A DNA stretch of 64,000 bases from Coriobacteriaceae bacterium (GCA_902399975.1 CABOHA010000003.1:124001-188000), one strand, 5' to 3'. Shown: positions 34,440 to 42,090, counted from the stretch's first letter. Numbers and translations: made by a program. Notes: generated by a model from the sequence alone, not told the origin.

Positions 34440-36389
34440 ATGGAGTCCTGTGCCTACCCGATGCTCTTTAGCCCGATCAAGGTCGGTACGACCGAGGTCA
34501 AGAACCGCGTCTTTATGCCGCCGGTGTCTACCAACCTGGCCGACCACGGCTATGTGACCGACGATCTGGTCGACCATTACCGCGCCCGCGCCAAGGGCGG
34601 CGTGGGCCTCATCATCACCGAGGTCGTGACGGTCGAGCCCACCTATACCTATCTGCCGGGCGACATGTGCTGCTACGACGACACGTTTATCCCCGGCTGG
34701 GAAAAGCTCGCCACAGCCGTCCACGAGTACGGCTGCAAGATCATGCCGCAGCTCTTCCACCCCGCCTACATGGCCTTTAACATTCCGGGCACGCCGCGCC
34801 TCATTGCCCCGTCCTTTGTGGGCCCGTCCTATGCCCGCGAGGCGCCGCGCCCCATCACGGTCGATGAGATCCATACGCTCACGCATCAGTTCGGCGACGC
34901 TGCCGTGCGCATGCAGAAGGCCGGCGTCGATGGCGTCGAGGTCCATGCGGCGCACGCCCACGGTATGCTCGGCGGCTTTTTGACCCCGCTCTATAACAAG
35001 CGTACCGACGAGTACGGTGGCTCGCTCGACGCCCGCATGCGCTTCTTGCTCGAGGTCATCGCCGAGATTCGCGAGCGTTGCGGCAAGGACTTCATCATCG
35101 ACGTCCGCATCTCGGGCGATGAGTACACCGATGGCGGCCTGACCCTCAACGACATGATCTACGTCTCACGTCGCCTGGAGAAGGCTGGCGTCGACATGAT
35201 TCATGTGTCGGGCGGCACCACCATCAAGCGCGGCTCTGCGATTCCCGCCGCCGGCACGCAGCAGGCCTCGCACGCCGCCTGCTCGCGCGAGATTAAGAAG
35301 CACGTCAACATTCCCGTCGCCACCGTCGGCCGCATCAACGAGGCATGGATTGCCGAGGAGCTGATCGAGGACGGCGCTGCCGACATCTGCATGATGGGCC
35401 GTGCCAATCTATGCGATGCCGAGTTCTGCAACAAGGCCGCTGCCGGCAACGCCGACGACATCCGCCCCTGCATTGGCTGCCTGCGCTGCCTGAACGGCAT
35501 CATGTTTGGCAAGCGCATCTCCTGCACCGTCAACCCGGACGTGGAGCGCGACGAGGCCGGCTACGAGCCTGCCGCTGAGGCCAAGAACGTGCTCGTTGTG
35601 GGCGCTGGTCCTGCGGGTATGGAGGCGGCCTACATTGCCGCCAAGCGTGGCCATAACGTGGTGCTCGTGGATAAGCAGGACGAGCCGGGCGGCGAGATGC
35701 GCATCGCGGCCGTTCCGCCGGCAAAGCAGGAACTCACCCGCGTGATCAAGTATCAGTACCGTCGCCTGGCCGAGGCGGGCGTCACGTGCGTCTTTGGCAC
35801 CGAGCTTACTGCCGAGGACATTCAGCGCGACTACGCGGGTTACGAGGTTGTCCTGGCTTATGGCGCCGAGCCCATCGCTCCGGCCTTCATGCAGGGCTTT
35901 AAGCAGGTTATGACGGCCGACGACCTGCTGGGCGGCAAGGCTTTCCCGGGCAAGAAGATCGTCATCGTGGGCGGCGGCACCGTCGGCTGCGAGACGGCCG
36001 ATTACCTGGCCCCGTTGGTCAACGACCTGTCGCCGGCCAACCGCGATGTCACCGTCATCGAGATGACCAAGACGCTCGCCGCTAACGAGGGCGGCGCCGG
36101 TCGCGCGGTGCTCATCACGCGCATGCTCTCCAAGGGCGTCCACGTGCTGACCGAGGCCAAGGTGACCGAGATCGCCGAGGACACCATCAGTTACGAAAAG
36201 GACGGCGAGGTCCACACTATCGCCGATGCCGACACGCTGGTGCTTGCCATGGGCTACCGTCCCAATACCAAGCTGGCCGACGACCTGGCTGCAGCCGGTG
36301 TTGCCACCCACGTGCTGGGCGATGCCAACAAGTGCGGCAACATCCGCGACGCCATCGGCGATGGCTACAAGGTCGCCTGCGAGCTCTAG
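34440..36389 (+). CDS. Old-yellow-enzyme-type NADH:flavin oxidoreductase with Fe-S cluster
   Basis: A 649-residue protein of the 2,4-dienoyl-CoA reductase / trimethylamine dehydrogenase type. An N-terminal FMN-binding TIM barrel (LFSPIKVGTTEVKNRVFMPP; EVHAAHAHGMLGGFL; TVGRINEAW) is followed by the 4Fe-4S motif CIGCLRCLNG with a later Cys (about residues 340-360), then an FAD fold (VVGAGPAGMEAAYIA) and an NAD fold (VGGGTVGCETADYL). It would reduce an activated C=C bond. The substrate is unknown; its place after the GltD-like gene in a pectin locus suggests an unsaturated plant compound or uronate. Start ATG at 34440 with AAAGGAAG. Confidence 0.87.
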   Translation: MESCAYPMLFSPIKVGTTEVKNRVFMPPVSTNLADHGYVTDDLVDHYRARAKGGVGLIITEVVTVEPTYTYLPGDMCCYDDTFIPGWEKLATAVHEYGCKIMPQLFHPAYMAFNIPGTPRLIAPSFVGPSYAREAPRPITVDEIHTLTHQFGDAAVRMQKAGVDGVEVHAAHAHGMLGGFLTPLYNKRTDEYGGSLDARMRFLLEVIAEIRERCGKDFIIDVRISGDEYTDGGLTLNDMIYVSRRLEKAGVDMIHVSGGTTIKRGSAIPAAGTQQASHAACSREIKKHVNIPVATVGRINEAWIAEELIEDGAADICMMGRANLCDAEFCNKAAAGNADDIRPCIGCLRCLNGIMFGKRISCTVNPDVERDEAGYEPAAEAKNVLVVGAGPAGMEAAYIAAKRGHNVVLVDKQDEPGGEMRIAAVPPAKQELTRVIKYQYRRLAEAGVTCVFGTELTAEDIQRDYAGYEVVLAYGAEPIAPAFMQGFKQVMTADDLLGGKAFPGKKIVIVGGGTVGCETADYLAPLVNDLSPANRDVTVIEMTKTLAANEGGAGRAVLITRMLSKGVHVLTEAKVTEIAEDTISYEKDGEVHTIADADTLVLAMGYRPNTKLADDLAAAGVATHVLGDANKCGNIRDAIGDGYKVACEL

Positions 36390-36445
36390 GCTCTTGGCAA
36401 ATAGGGGAGCGGCCGCCTTGCGGTGACTCAAGCGATAGCCAATCT

Positions 36446-36486
36446 AAAAAGGCGCCGCGACACATGGATCGTCGCGGCGCCTTTTG
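36446..36486. terminator. Bidirectional terminator between convergent genes
   Basis: AAAAAGGCGCCGCGAC (36446-36461) pairs with GTCGCGGCGCCTTTTG (36471-36486); A- and T-runs at each end suit both strands. Confidence 0.85.
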
Positions 36487-36527
36487 TCTGGCGGCTTGTT
36501 GGGGGGTGGTGCGCCCCGTGGGCCTTA

Positions 36528-37169
36528 TTACAGGCCCAAGATCTCCTTGACCTTGGCGATGATGGCCTCGTCGGTGGCGTTGGCAAAGAAGTACTCCTGG
36601 AAGTGCTCACCAGCGAGGGCGCCCTTCACCAGGTCCTGATCGATCTCGCCCAGGACGTCGACGAGCGGACGCATGGTCACAGCGCGCACGCCGTCGAGGA
36701 TCTTCTTGTTGCGCTGCTCGGGCTCAACGCGCTCGGCGGGGTAGCCGTTGCCCGAGCCAAAGCCAAAGAGCTTCTCGAAGGTGTACTCGAGGTTGAGCTC
36801 CTGGCCCCAGCCGTTCTTGAGGGCGAAGGGCATGGCGACGGCGTTGCCATCGTTGACCTGGGCAAAGGTGTAGGCATCCAGCGGGTCAGCAACATGGCCG
36901 CACAGCACGCCGGGGAAGGAGTTGCAGGCGAGCATAGCGCCCTCGCCGGTGCCGCAACCGGTCACGACGTAGTCGGCGGCGCCGGAGTTGAGCAGCACGG
37001 CGGCAAGGATGCCGTTCTGCACGTAGGTGAGAGGCTTGGAATCGGCATCGGCATACATGCCATAGTTAAAGACGGTGTGGCCCATGGGCTCGACAACCTT
37101 CTTAAGCGCAGCCTCAATCATGGGGTTCTTGGAGTTCTGAGAATTCTCATTAATCAGAGCGATCTTCAT
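36528..37169 (-). CDS. RpiB/LacAB-family sugar isomerase, probable 5-keto-4-deoxyuronate isomerase
   Basis: A 213-residue member of the RpiB/LacA/LacB fold: MKIALINENSQNSKN at the start, and VVTGCGTGEGAMLACN carries the catalytic Cys (about residue 72). In streptococcal glycosaminoglycan clusters a homologue, DhuI, isomerises the 5-keto-4-deoxyuronate formed from unsaturated uronates, and DhuD then reduces the product. Here the kduD/dhuD-like gene is directly upstream on the same strand, and no classical kduI is present, which supports the same role. Ribose-5-phosphate isomerase is the less likely alternative. The preceding 266-base gap to kduD holds a long hairpin. Confidence 0.8.
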   Translation of the reverse strand: MKIALINENSQNSKNPMIEAALKKVVEPMGHTVFNYGMYADADSKPLTYVQNGILAAVLLNSGAADYVVTGCGTGEGAMLACNSFPGVLCGHVADPLDAYTFAQVNDGNAVAMPFALKNGWGQELNLEYTFEKLFGFGSGNGYPAERVEPEQRNKKILDGVRAVTMRPLVDVLGEIDQDLVKGALAGEHFQEYFFANATDEAIIAKVKEILGL

Positions 37170-37333
37170 TTGAGTTAACCTTTCAACTTAATCTTCCAGT
37201 TTTTTGCTTCTGTGCGCGGGCGGCGGCAAAGCCAACCCGCGATGAGCTATGCGGGCGGTCGGCAGTTAAGTCTGTCGCGAGTTCCGCACAAACCGAAGCG
37301 CCTGTGTTGGCTGGTGCGTGACGGTGGCGAGGG

Positions 37334-37427
37334 CGCGCGGAGTGCGGCAGATTGGCGTGAAAGAGGAGCGAAGCGTACTTCGGTACGCGAGCGACGGTTT
37401 GAGCGCCAAGGTGCCGTGCTCCGCGCG
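37334..37427. repeat. Long imperfect hairpin with TTCG tetraloop
   Basis: A stem of about 45 bp runs from CGCGCGG at 37334 to CCGCGCG at 37427 and closes on GTAC-TTCG-GTAC at 37375-37386. Bulges and mismatches break it in two places. It fills the gap between kduD and the downstream isomerase gene. The TTCG loop closed by C-G favours a folded RNA. Confidence 0.75.
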
Positions 37428-37435
37428 GCCGCAGC

Positions 37436-38245
37436 CTATTGCGGCTGTTTGCCGATGTAGGCGAGGATGCCGCCGTCCACGTACAGAATGTGCCCGTTGA
37501 CGAAGTTCGAAGCATCGGAAGCCAGGAACACGGCGGGACCCTTCAGGTCCTCGGGCGTGCCCCAACGGGCTGCTGGCGTCTTGGCAATGATGAACTGGTC
37601 GAACGGGTGACGGCTGCCATCGGGCTGCGTCTCGCGCAGCGGCGCGGTCTGCGGCGTGGCAATGTAGCCCGGCCCAATGCCGTTGCACTGGATATTGGCC
37701 TCGCCAAACTCGGAGCAGATGTTCTTGGTGAGCATCTTGAGTCCGCCCTTGGCGGCGGCGTAGCCAGCGATGGTTTCGCGGCCCAGCTCGCTCATCATGG
37801 AGCAGATATTGATGATCTTGCCGTGACCCTTGGCGATCATGCCCGGCAGGCAGGCCTTGGACACGATAAACGGGGCATTGAGGTCGATGTCGACGACGCG
37901 ACGGAAGTCCTCGGCGCTCATGTCGAGCATCGGGGTGCGCTGGATGACGCCGGCGTTGTTGACCAGAATGTCGGGCGTGGTGCCAAAATCGGCCTCGATC
38001 TTGGCGATGAGCTCGGCGACGACGGCCTCGTCGGTGACGTCGGCAACATAGCCGTGAGCATCAAAGCCCAGCTCGCGGTAGTGCTTCTCGGCCTCGGCGA
38101 CCTTGTCGGCGTGACGGGCGTTAAAGGCGATCCTGGCGCCGGCTTCGCCGAGTGCCTCGGCCATGGCCATGCCGATGCCATAGGTGGCGCCGGTCACGAG
38201 CGCGACCTTGCCGTCTAGGCGGAAGCTGTCCATAAGGTTAGACAT
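37436..38245 (-). CDS. kduD: 2-dehydro-3-deoxy-D-gluconate 5-dehydrogenase (KduD/DhuD)
   Basis: A 269-residue short-chain dehydrogenase. TGATYGIG (NAD-binding), NNAGVI, and the catalytic Ser-Tyr-Lys in CSMMSELGRETIAGYAAAKG are all present. It interconverts 2,5-diketo-3-deoxygluconate and KDG, joining the unsaturated uronate branch to the KDG branch. The start at 38245 with GGAAGGA is preferred over the upstream ATG at 38272, which overlaps an operator. Transcription probably starts near 38295 and is subject to operators at 38264 and 38350. Confidence 0.92.
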   Translation of the reverse strand: MSNLMDSFRLDGKVALVTGATYGIGMAMAEALGEAGARIAFNARHADKVAEAEKHYRELGFDAHGYVADVTDEAVVAELIAKIEADFGTTPDILVNNAGVIQRTPMLDMSAEDFRRVVDIDLNAPFIVSKACLPGMIAKGHGKIINICSMMSELGRETIAGYAAAKGGLKMLTKNICSEFGEANIQCNGIGPGYIATPQTAPLRETQPDGSRHPFDQFIIAKTPAARWGTPEDLKGPAVFLASDASNFVNGHILYVDGGILAYIGKQPQ

Positions 38246-38263
38246 TACAATCCTTCCAAAAGA

Positions 38264-38380
38264 AACGTTCATCTATATAAGTCTTGCTTCTATTACAAGT
38301 TCAGTATAGGAGAAGCGGAGGAATTAAAAGTCAGGTTTTCCTAGAATCAGGTGAACGTTCACTTTTAAAAGGTGAACGGT
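38264..38380 (-). promoter_or_regulatory. kduD control region with operators
   Basis: AAACGTTCATC at about 38264, GGTGAACGTTCAC at 38350-38362 and a half-site GGTGAACGG at 38371-38379 belong to the GTGAACGTTCAC family. A TATACT box on the minus strand at 38302-38307 is a likely -10. On the plus strand the same operators precede a short transcript-like unit ending in the terminator at 38465. Confidence 0.6.
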
Positions 38381-38464
38381 TGCAGCCGCTCGTCGCGATA
38401 TCTGCTACATGGAGTAGCGCCCGTGCGCATCGCATTTCTCCTCTCATAGATGCGCGGCGCAAGA

Positions 38465-38499
38465 GGCCCCGAGTTCAACACTGAGCTCGGGGCCTTTTT
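38465..38499 (+). terminator. Orphan rho-independent terminator
   Basis: GGCCCCGAG (38465-38473) pairs with CTCGGGGCC (38486-38494) and ends in T5. No plus-strand gene lies before it for 2 kb, so it may end a small RNA or a lost gene. Confidence 0.8.
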
Positions 38500-38523
38500 G
38501 TTTGGATTACGGACGCATTGCCG

Positions 38524-38654
38524 GACGAAAACACTATGCGTTTGGTAAATAGTCGTATGAACGTGAAATTTGTATCTAGTTTCCGTACGCAAATAAGACG
38601 AAAACAGTTTGCGTCTGGTTCTAAGCCGTACGCAAATGTTTTTCGTCTTATAAT
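38524..38654 (+). promoter_or_regulatory. Promoter and three repeated sites before the AlbA-domain regulator
   Basis: GACGAAAACACTATGCGT (38524-38541), GACGAAAACAGTTTGCGT (38597-38614) and, on the other strand, ACGCAAATGTTTTTCGTC (38630-38647) are copies of one 18-base site. The last abuts the -10 box TATAAT at 38649-38654. This suggests autoregulation by the gene product. Confidence 0.7.
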
Positions 38655-38693
38655 ACGGTTCAGATGAGCATGAAAAGGAGAAGGCCCGTACGT

Positions 38694-39947
38694 ATGGTTG
38701 TCAGAGAGAGTCCTACCGTCGAATACAAGGAAAGCGTAACGCCGACGTTTCTTAAAACGGTGAGCGCCTATGCAAACTACGGGACGGGCAAGATAGAGTT
38801 TGGCGTTGACGACGGTGGTGTTGCAGTCGGTCTTTCTGACCCGGTTGCGGAGTGTCTGCGCATCGAGAACATGATTAATGACAGTCTGGATCCTGCGCCT
38901 CGTTACACGCTCGAGCTCGACGAGAACCGCGGAACTGTAACGCTTACGGTTTACGAGGGGCAGGACAAGCCCTATCGAAGCAAGGGGAAGGCCTACAGGC
39001 GAAATGATTCGGCGACGGTAGAGGTCGACCGTTTTGAGTACGGCAGGCTGACGCTCGAAGGCAGCAATCTGACGTTCGATGCGCTCACCTCGGCTCGCCA
39101 GGACCTGAGTTTTCATACGCTCGAACACAAGTGCATCGAGCATCTAGGCATTTCTGAGCTCACGTCGGATATCATGCGAACGCTTCGCCTGCTCGGCAAG
39201 GATGGCTATACCAATGCCGCGGCGATATTGGCGGATAACAACGAATTTCCGGGCATCGACTGCGTTCGTTTTGGCGACACCGAGGACGTGCTTTTAGATC
39301 GTGAGACGACGACGGGCCTGTCTGCAATTGAGCAGGTCGATAGAGCAGTTGCCATGTTCGCGCGCTACTATCGTTATGAGCGCATCGAAGGTGTCGAGCG
39401 TGTTCAGACCGACCGGATTCCCCTCGAGGCATTCCGCGAGGCAGTTGCAAACGCTCTAGTGCATCGGACGTGGGACGTGCAAGCGAATGTTCAGGTTGCT
39501 CTGTATGATGATCGCGTCGTTGTGACTTCACCCGGGTCGTTGCCCGCTGGCTTGACGACGGAGCAATACCTGTATGGACAGATATCCGTGCTCAGAAATC
39601 CCATCGTTGCCGAGGTCTTCTTAAAGTTGGACTATATCGAGAAGTTTGGAACGGGAATTGCGCGCATTAGGCGTGCCTATCGCGATTCGATTAATCAGCC
39701 GGTCTTTGATATTCGTGGCGGCGTGGTAGCTGTCGCGTTGCCCGTTACCGATGCCTTTGAAGGGTCTGGAGAAGAGGCTCAGGTTCTTAAGGCCTTGTCG
39801 GGCGGACGAATTATGTCGCGAAGTGAGATTGAGAAACAGACGGGGCTGAGCCGTGCGCGAACATTGTCCGCACTCGAATCTCTGCTCAGCCGAAACGCGA
39901 TCATGAAACAGGGGACAGGCCGCGCCACGAAATACGAGCGAGCGTAG
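38694..39947 (+). CDS. AlbA_2/Schlafen-domain ATP-binding transcriptional regulator
   Basis: A 417-residue protein of the type with an N-terminal AlbA_2 (Schlafen-like) DNA-binding domain (SPTVEYKESVTPTFLKTVSA, then GTGKIEFGVDDGG), a GHKL-like ATPase domain (EAFREAVANALVHRTW, FGTGIARIRRAY), and a C-terminal winged helix (SRSEIEKQTGLSRARTLSALE). Such regulators occur widely in gut bacteria with varied or unknown targets. The ATG at 38694 has AAGGAG before it; an ATG at 38664 would lie almost at the transcription start. Its codon usage is less G+C-biased than that of its neighbours. The target is probably at least its own promoter. Confidence 0.8.
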   Translation: MVVRESPTVEYKESVTPTFLKTVSAYANYGTGKIEFGVDDGGVAVGLSDPVAECLRIENMINDSLDPAPRYTLELDENRGTVTLTVYEGQDKPYRSKGKAYRRNDSATVEVDRFEYGRLTLEGSNLTFDALTSARQDLSFHTLEHKCIEHLGISELTSDIMRTLRLLGKDGYTNAAAILADNNEFPGIDCVRFGDTEDVLLDRETTTGLSAIEQVDRAVAMFARYYRYERIEGVERVQTDRIPLEAFREAVANALVHRTWDVQANVQVALYDDRVVVTSPGSLPAGLTTEQYLYGQISVLRNPIVAEVFLKLDYIEKFGTGIARIRRAYRDSINQPVFDIRGGVVAVALPVTDAFEGSGEEAQVLKALSGGRIMSRSEIEKQTGLSRARTLSALESLLSRNAIMKQGTGRATKYERA

Positions 39948-39972
39948 TCCGAAAGACCTGTGTTACCAGGCA

Positions 39973-40004
39973 GGCCCCAAGCCGCGAATGGCTTGGGGCC
40001 TTTT
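39973..40004 (+). terminator. Terminator of the AlbA-domain gene
   Basis: GGCCCCAAGC pairs with GCTTGGGGCC and is followed by TTTT. The remaining 40005-40170 shows nothing recognisable. Confidence 0.88.
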
Positions 40005-40170
40005 GCATGCCGGCTGGCAATGGACCAATTTATGTCAAGTTATAGCAACATATAGCTCCGCTTGCGGGGTTTGCGACGGGCTATTCCTCATCGTCCGTAT
40101 AGCGCGTGCGTCGTTATTTGCGACATCGATATGCCGGGCACTCGAGCCTCGTTTGCTCCGCGGCTGTTCG

Positions 40171-40854
40171 CTATTTGGCGCCAAACGCCATGCGGACGAA
40201 TCGCTGGGCAAACAGCTTGTTGGCGAAGTTGATGATGTGGCCCAAGAACAGTGCCGAGATGGCGGTGGTTACGCCAAAGCCGCCTAAGTTGTGCATGCAT
40301 ACCAGCGACAGCGTGAGCGAGGCGGCGACATGCGAGCAATCGAACATGACCTTTACGTCTCCAAAACGGCGCTTGAGCTTTTCCGCAATGACCTGCACCA
40401 AGCCGTCGGGTGCGTTGGGGACAACGCCCATGTTGACGACGAGACTGACGCCAAATGCGGTGATAGCGAGGGAGAGCAGCATGGTCGCAACCTGCGCGGG
40501 GAGCGCCGTGGGATGCAGCGGGTTGAACGCCATGAACAGATCGGTGAAGCCGCCCATTAGCGTTGAAAAGCAAAGCTCGAGCAAAATGCGCGGTTGAAAT
40601 TCGCGTCGCAAGATGGCGAGCTGCGCCGCGATGTAAGCGACATAGGTAGTTGTAATCCAAAAGCCGAGCGTCTTGCCCGTGAGCATGGATAGGGTCGTGG
40701 CAAAGCACGTGAGCGCGGCGACGCCCAGGCCAGATGCCGTCTGGAGGCTCATACCGAGTGCCAGCACGGCAACGCCCGCCAGATACATCAGCATTCTTAT
40801 GACGGTATGACGCCAGTCGATCTTCTCGCCATGCATGATGATGAGCGGTCGCAT
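40171..40854 (-). CDS. YczE/YitT-like membrane protein
   Basis: A 227-residue integral membrane protein with about five to six helices (RMLMYLAGVAVLALGMSL at the start), like the YczE/YyaS group. Conserved patches include GVVPNAPDGLVQVIAEKL and FDCSHVAASLTLSL. Function is unknown; members are suspected small-molecule transporters. The leader is long and carries two RNA-like elements shared with the kdgK-eda operon, plus the same promoter and operator, so it is probably induced with KDG metabolism and may move a pathway intermediate. The start at 40854 has AAAGGATG before it. Confidence 0.75.
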   Translation of the reverse strand: MRPLIIMHGEKIDWRHTVIRMLMYLAGVAVLALGMSLQTASGLGVAALTCFATTLSMLTGKTLGFWITTTYVAYIAAQLAILRREFQPRILLELCFSTLMGGFTDLFMAFNPLHPTALPAQVATMLLSLAITAFGVSLVVNMGVVPNAPDGLVQVIAEKLKRRFGDVKVMFDCSHVAASLTLSLVCMHNLGGFGVTTAISALFLGHIINFANKLFAQRFVRMAFGAK

Positions 40855-40920
40855 GCTGCTGCATCCTTTCGATTGAAGGATATTTAAAGAGAAATGTCTG
40901 ACCTGGGCCGGCAAAAAGAG

Positions 40921-41023
40921 GGTTATCGGAGGCACTGCCTCAACGGCAGAAAAGCCGGCCCCATGGTCAGTCGTCTAGGAATGTCTCGTTGTGCCGGAAT
41001 GGGACTGAAGGGCTCAACGAGAC
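40921..41023 (-). ncRNA. Candidate pseudoknotted leader RNA, copy 1 (before the YczE-like gene)
   Basis: Shares conserved blocks with 43168-43276: GGTTATCGGAGGCACTGC, CAGTCGT-TAGGAA and CCGGAATGGGACTG as read on the plus strand. Stem P1 pairs 40983-40991 with 41015-41023 (9 bp); stem P2 pairs 40967-40972 with 41003-41008 (6 bp); they interleave as an H-type pseudoknot. P4 is a hairpin 40935-40939 with 40945-40949. Stems differ between copies but stay paired. It lies in the 5' leader of the minus-strand gene. Confidence 0.65.
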
Positions 41024-41047
41024 GGGAAGAAAGCAAATGGCATGGCA

Positions 41048-41099
41048 TGGGCAATAGGATGCCAAGATGGTAGGGTGCGTCTTAGCATCCTATTGCCCA
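41048..41099 (-). ncRNA. Leader hairpin with conserved 22-nt loop, copy 1
   Basis: TGGGCAATAGGATGC (41048-41062) pairs perfectly with 41085-41099. The loop 41063-41084 is nearly identical to that of the kdgK leader (44443-44464) though the stems are unrelated. Directly downstream of the promoter and operator on the minus strand. Confidence 0.65.
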
Positions 41100-41106
41100 G
41101 GCTTGA

Positions 41107-41145
41107 CGAAATCGGTTTCGTTGAGATTTAGTATACGTATGGGAA
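41107..41145 (-). promoter_or_regulatory. Promoter and CGAAATCGGTTTCG operator for the YczE-like gene
   Basis: The operator CGAAATCGGTTTCG is at 41107-41120. On the minus strand TATACT is the -10 box at about 41130-41135 and TTGCAA stands 15 bases upstream of it. The kdgK promoter has the same layout, so one LacI-family regulator probably controls both. Confidence 0.65.
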
Positions 41146-41170
41146 TCCATTTGCAAAGCGAAATAGAAGA

Positions 41171-41194
41171 AATTAGGTGAACGTTCACCTAATT
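41171..41194 (+). promoter_or_regulatory. Perfect 24-bp palindromic operator before the GntR gene
   Basis: AATTAGGTGAAC and its reverse complement GTTCACCTAATT meet exactly. It is the most symmetric member of the GTGAACGTTCAC group in the window. A TAGTAT -10-like box lies at 41266-41271. Confidence 0.8.
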
Positions 41195-41317
41195 GCAACA
41201 ACTTATCGGTCAAAAGCCGAATCCCGGCCCTACCCCTCAAACATCGCCGTGGGATGGGGGATGCGATAGTATTACGTGGAGTTATTCGACAAACCGTGGG
41301 CTTCATTCGAGGGCTTT

Positions 41318-42010
41318 ATGGAACAGCACCAGCATTATCAGAGCCTGCAAGATCAGGCATACAACGCATTGCGCTCCAAGATCATCTATGCCGAGCTCAA
41401 GCCCGGCACGCGCTTATCAGCGATCGGTCTGGAAAAGGAGACGGGAATCGGGCGCACGCCCATTCGCGAGTCCTTTGTGCGCCTGCGTGAGCAAGAGCTG
41501 GTGGAAACACGGCCCAAAAGCGGCACCTATGTCTCAAAAATCAGCATGGAGCGCGCCGAGAACGCCTGTTTCTTGCGCGAGAAACTTGAGAGAAGCGTGC
41601 TCATTAAATGCTGTTCGGCCGCCACGCCCGAGCAAAAGGATCGGCTTGAGCAGATTCTGGCCGAGTCAGAGTCGCTCGACCATCGAGAAACGCGCCGCTT
41701 TTTCGACCTGGACAACCTGTTCCACGAGACGTGCTTTGAGATTGCCGGCCGCCACATGTTGTGGGATTGGATGAAGAGCGTCAACACGCATTTTGAGCGA
41801 TACAACTGGTTACGTATGGTGTCGCAGGATTTGGATTGGGAGCCGATCCGTCGTCAGCATCGCCGGATTCTCGAGGCCATTAAGAAGGGTGATACCGACA
41901 CGGCGAGCTATCTGGCAGAGACGCACTTGCATCTGATGCCCGAGGAGCAGGGCCCGGTTATCGCCTTACATCCCGACTATTTCGAGCTGCCCAAAGACTC
42001 GGCCATCTAA
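41318..42010 (+). CDS. GntR-family (FCD subfamily) transcriptional regulator
   Basis: A 230-residue regulator with an N-terminal winged helix (LQDQAYNALRSKIIYAELKPG, ending GIGRTPIRESFVRL) and a C-terminal all-helical FCD ligand domain (about residues 85-215, with FDLDNLFHETCF and RQHRRILEAI supplying metal/ligand residues). FCD regulators of uronate genes (ExuR/UxuR type) are common, so hexuronate sensing is likely. The start at 41318 is chosen because a -10 box at 41266 would place the transcript start near the alternative GTG at 41276. Its promoter carries a large operator palindrome, so it is itself in the uronate regulon. Confidence 0.87.
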   Translation: MEQHQHYQSLQDQAYNALRSKIIYAELKPGTRLSAIGLEKETGIGRTPIRESFVRLREQELVETRPKSGTYVSKISMERAENACFLREKLERSVLIKCCSAATPEQKDRLEQILAESESLDHRETRRFFDLDNLFHETCFEIAGRHMLWDWMKSVNTHFERYNWLRMVSQDLDWEPIRRQHRRILEAIKKGDTDTASYLAETHLHLMPEEQGPVIALHPDYFELPKDSAI

Positions 42011-42027
42011 CTCGCTCCCTTACTTAG

Positions 42028-42090
42028 TTGCGGTGAAATATGGACTGTTTTGCGGTTCTGGCGGCGTAAACAGTCCGTATTTCACCGCAA
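42028..42090. repeat. Hairpin of the GCGGTGAAATAYGGACTG family
   Basis: TTGCGGTGAAATATGGACTG (from 42028) extends to a 23-base arm that pairs with 42068-42090 with one G-T pair. Related to the terminator hairpin at 34259. Probably a terminator or dispersed palindrome after the GntR gene. Confidence 0.75.

Noticed and set aside
40855-40935. N-terminal extensions MPPIT... of the YczE-like and aldolase frames
   Set aside because: Both arise because the frames run into the shared RNA element; proper ribosome-binding sites stand before the later starts at 40854 and 43092.
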